The notes under the pieces: generated by a model
Told to the model about the DNA's origin: nothing
What the model saw: the letters and a program-made list of their open reading frames with translations, nothing else
Databases searched by the model: none
Position numbers and translations under genes: made by a program
Part shown: piece by piece, positions 4,639 through 5,913 of the stretch
Position numbering within the stretch: position 1 is the stretch's first letter
Layout of the letters: each line of letters opens with the position of its first letter
NCBI GenBank assembly: GCA_017437345.1
Contig: JAFSBJ010000083.1
Span: 1 to 5,913, forward strand
DNA length: 5,913 nt
Source: Clostridia bacterium
Lineage (GTDB): Bacteria; Bacillota_A; Clostridia; UMGS1810
Direction: 5' to 3'

Positions 4639-5645
4639 TGGCAAAGTGGTTTAATGATGAAGGCAGAGATTCCGATGTTGTTCTCAGCACACGAATCCGC
4701 CTTGCCCGCAACTTAAAGGGTATTCCATATCCGGGAAAAATGACAAAGGATGATGCATTAAAGGTTATATCTCTTGTGGAATCAGCTCTTGACGAAATGA
4801 ACTATACCTTCACCAAATATGATATGCAGATTCTTTCCGGGAATGAAAAAGAAAAGCTTGTTGAGGAAAGATATATCAGCCCCAATCTTGCCGCATCGAG
4901 CCTTCCATCCTGTGCTTATATAAGCGAAGACCATAGTGTAAGCATTATGGTCAACGAAGAGGATCACATAAGGATACAGTGTATCTACGCTGGCTTTGAG
5001 GATAAAAAGGCATATGATTTAATAAATAAAATAGACACCTATCTTTCCGAAAAGCTTGATTATGCTCTCCACGAAAAATATGGCCATCTCACCTCTTGCC
5101 TCACAAATGTGGGCACAGGAATGAGAATATCCTATATGATGCATCTTCCGGCAATTGTTATGTTTAAAGCAAGCGACGGAATTTTTTCGTCAATATCAAA
5201 GCTGGGGGCAACAGTCAGGGGAATGTATGGTGAAGGAACAAAATCATCAGGATTTTTATTTCAGATTTCAAACCAGGTAACCCTTGGAAAAGATGAAAAT
5301 GAAATTATAAACGATGTTGCCAAGATTGCAGAAGGAATCATCACAAGGGAAAAGGAATTAAGATGTGAGCTTTCTAAGCAGAAGGGGCTTGTTTTGGAAG
5401 ATAAGATAATGCGCTCCTATGGCAGCTTAAAGCACGCCCGCATAATGCAGAGCAGCGAAATGATGACTCTTTTATCTGATGTTCGTCTTGGAATCAGCCT
5501 TGGGTTTATTGAGGATACAGATTTAAAGACTGTAAATAATCTTATGATTATGGCATCAAGAGCCCACATTTCAAATAGCGATAATGCAGATTCTCCCTTT
5601 GAAAGAGATGTTGAAAGAGCAAGGCTCATAAGAAACACATTATAA
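4638..5645 (+). CDS. mcsB: McsB, protein-arginine kinase
   Basis: This enzyme phosphorylates arginine side chains of unfolded or target proteins with ATP, creating the phosphoarginine tag recognised by ClpC. It has the phosphagen-kinase fold: STRIRLARN (17-25), NEEDHIR (106-112, with E108 a likely catalytic-base residue), SCLTNVGTGMR (153-163, with C154 as the family cysteine), and RGMYGEGT (194-201, with R194 and E199). At 335 residues it is somewhat shorter than the Bacillus enzyme (about 360). The C-terminal phosphoarginine-recognition region keeps FERDVERARLIRN near the end, but the stretch before it (SRAHISNSDNADSP) looks divergent. The ATG sits in TAATG, overlapping the mcsA stop, with GGAGGGG (4623-4629) as ribosome-binding site. 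It forms a kinase pair with McsA and feeds ClpC, the next gene. Confidence 0.95.
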   Translation: MAKWFNDEGRDSDVVLSTRIRLARNLKGIPYPGKMTKDDALKVISLVESALDEMNYTFTKYDMQILSGNEKEKLVEERYISPNLAASSLPSCAYISEDHSVSIMVNEEDHIRIQCIYAGFEDKKAYDLINKIDTYLSEKLDYALHEKYGHLTSCLTNVGTGMRISYMMHLPAIVMFKASDGIFSSISKLGATVRGMYGEGTKSSGFLFQISNQVTLGKDENEIINDVAKIAEGIITREKELRCELSKQKGLVLEDKIMRSYGSLKHARIMQSSEMMTLLSDVRLGISLGFIEDTDLKTVNNLMIMASRAHISNSDNADSPFERDVERARLIRNTL

Positions 5646-5660
5646 CAGGAGGTAATTACT

Positions 5661-5913
5661 ATGGATTCAAGATTTTCACCCGAATCAAAGGCGGCACTCA
5701 GATGTGCAAACGAAACTGCCTTAAATATGGGATATACTTATGTTGGCAGTGAGCATATTATTGCAGGCATATTAAAAGACGGTTCCTCTCACGCAGCTCA
5801 GGTTTTGGAGGATGCGGGGGTAAGCTTTGATTTATTCACAGAAAAAATAAAGTTTTTTGCTCCCCCGGAAAGCAGTCTCAGCCCTGTTGGCGATGCCCTT
5901 CCCATAACACCCC
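5661..5913 (+). CDS. clpC: ClpC ATP-dependent unfoldase, N-terminal part
   Basis: The ATG at 5661 is preceded by AGGAGGT (5647-5653), 15 bases after mcsB, and the frame is open to the window edge (84 codons). MDSRFSPESKAALRCANETA followed by GYTYVGSEHIIAGILKDG and AAQVLEDAGV is the first Clp_N repeat, the adaptor- and phosphoarginine-binding domain of ClpC. The ATPase domains and middle domain lie outside. ClpC, with ClpP, degrades McsB-marked proteins and CtsR. Full length should be about 800-830 residues. The gene position after ctsR-mcsA-mcsB makes ClpC far more likely than ClpB or ClpA. Confidence 0.95.
   Translation, partial: MDSRFSPESKAALRCANETALNMGYTYVGSEHIIAGILKDGSSHAAQVLEDAGVSFDLFTEKIKFFAPPESSLSPVGDALPITP

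Overview
The window looks like chromosomal DNA of an AT-rich Bacillota (Firmicutes) bacterium, most likely a gut-type Clostridia. The grounds are the ctsR-mcsA-mcsB-clpC operon (a Gram-positive low-GC hallmark), strong AGGAGG ribosome-binding sites, sigma-A promoters, and a methionyl-tRNA synthetase (MetRS) of the clostridial 'PHIGN' type with a C-terminal tRNA-binding domain. A genus cannot be assigned from the sequence alone; Oscillospirales-like is a guess.

Layout. Positions 1-324 hold the last 107 codons of a gene entering from the left, probably a helicase-like protein of mobile elements, closed by a hairpin terminator. metG (435-2381, GTG start) follows from its own promoter. Positions 2382-3665 are a gene-free stretch of almost 1.3 kb. 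Going left to right it holds a first terminator-like hairpin, a stem-loop repeat-like block, a strong G+C-capped terminator, a 267-bp element with 16-bp near-perfect terminal inverted repeats and TA at both outer ends (MITE-like), a third terminator, a cluster of same-strand DnaA-box sequences in AT-rich DNA, a small set of mutually exclusive GGGGTTT/AAACCCC pairings, and the ctsR promoter with its operator. From 3666 to the right edge runs the class III heat-shock operon ctsR-mcsA-mcsB-clpC, with the last gene cut off by the window end.

How the parts work together. CtsR represses its own operon through a tandem heptad operator just downstream of a consensus TTGACA/17/TATAAT promoter. McsB is the protein-arginine kinase that marks damaged proteins (and can phosphorylate CtsR), McsA is its zinc-binding activator, and ClpC is the AAA+ unfoldase that delivers phosphoarginine-tagged substrates to ClpP. 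The operon is textbook. The less ordinary material is the long spacer: the DnaA-box cluster, the co-registered inverted-repeat element and the alternative-pairing segment before the promoter. I did not find a complete undescribed multi-gene system here.
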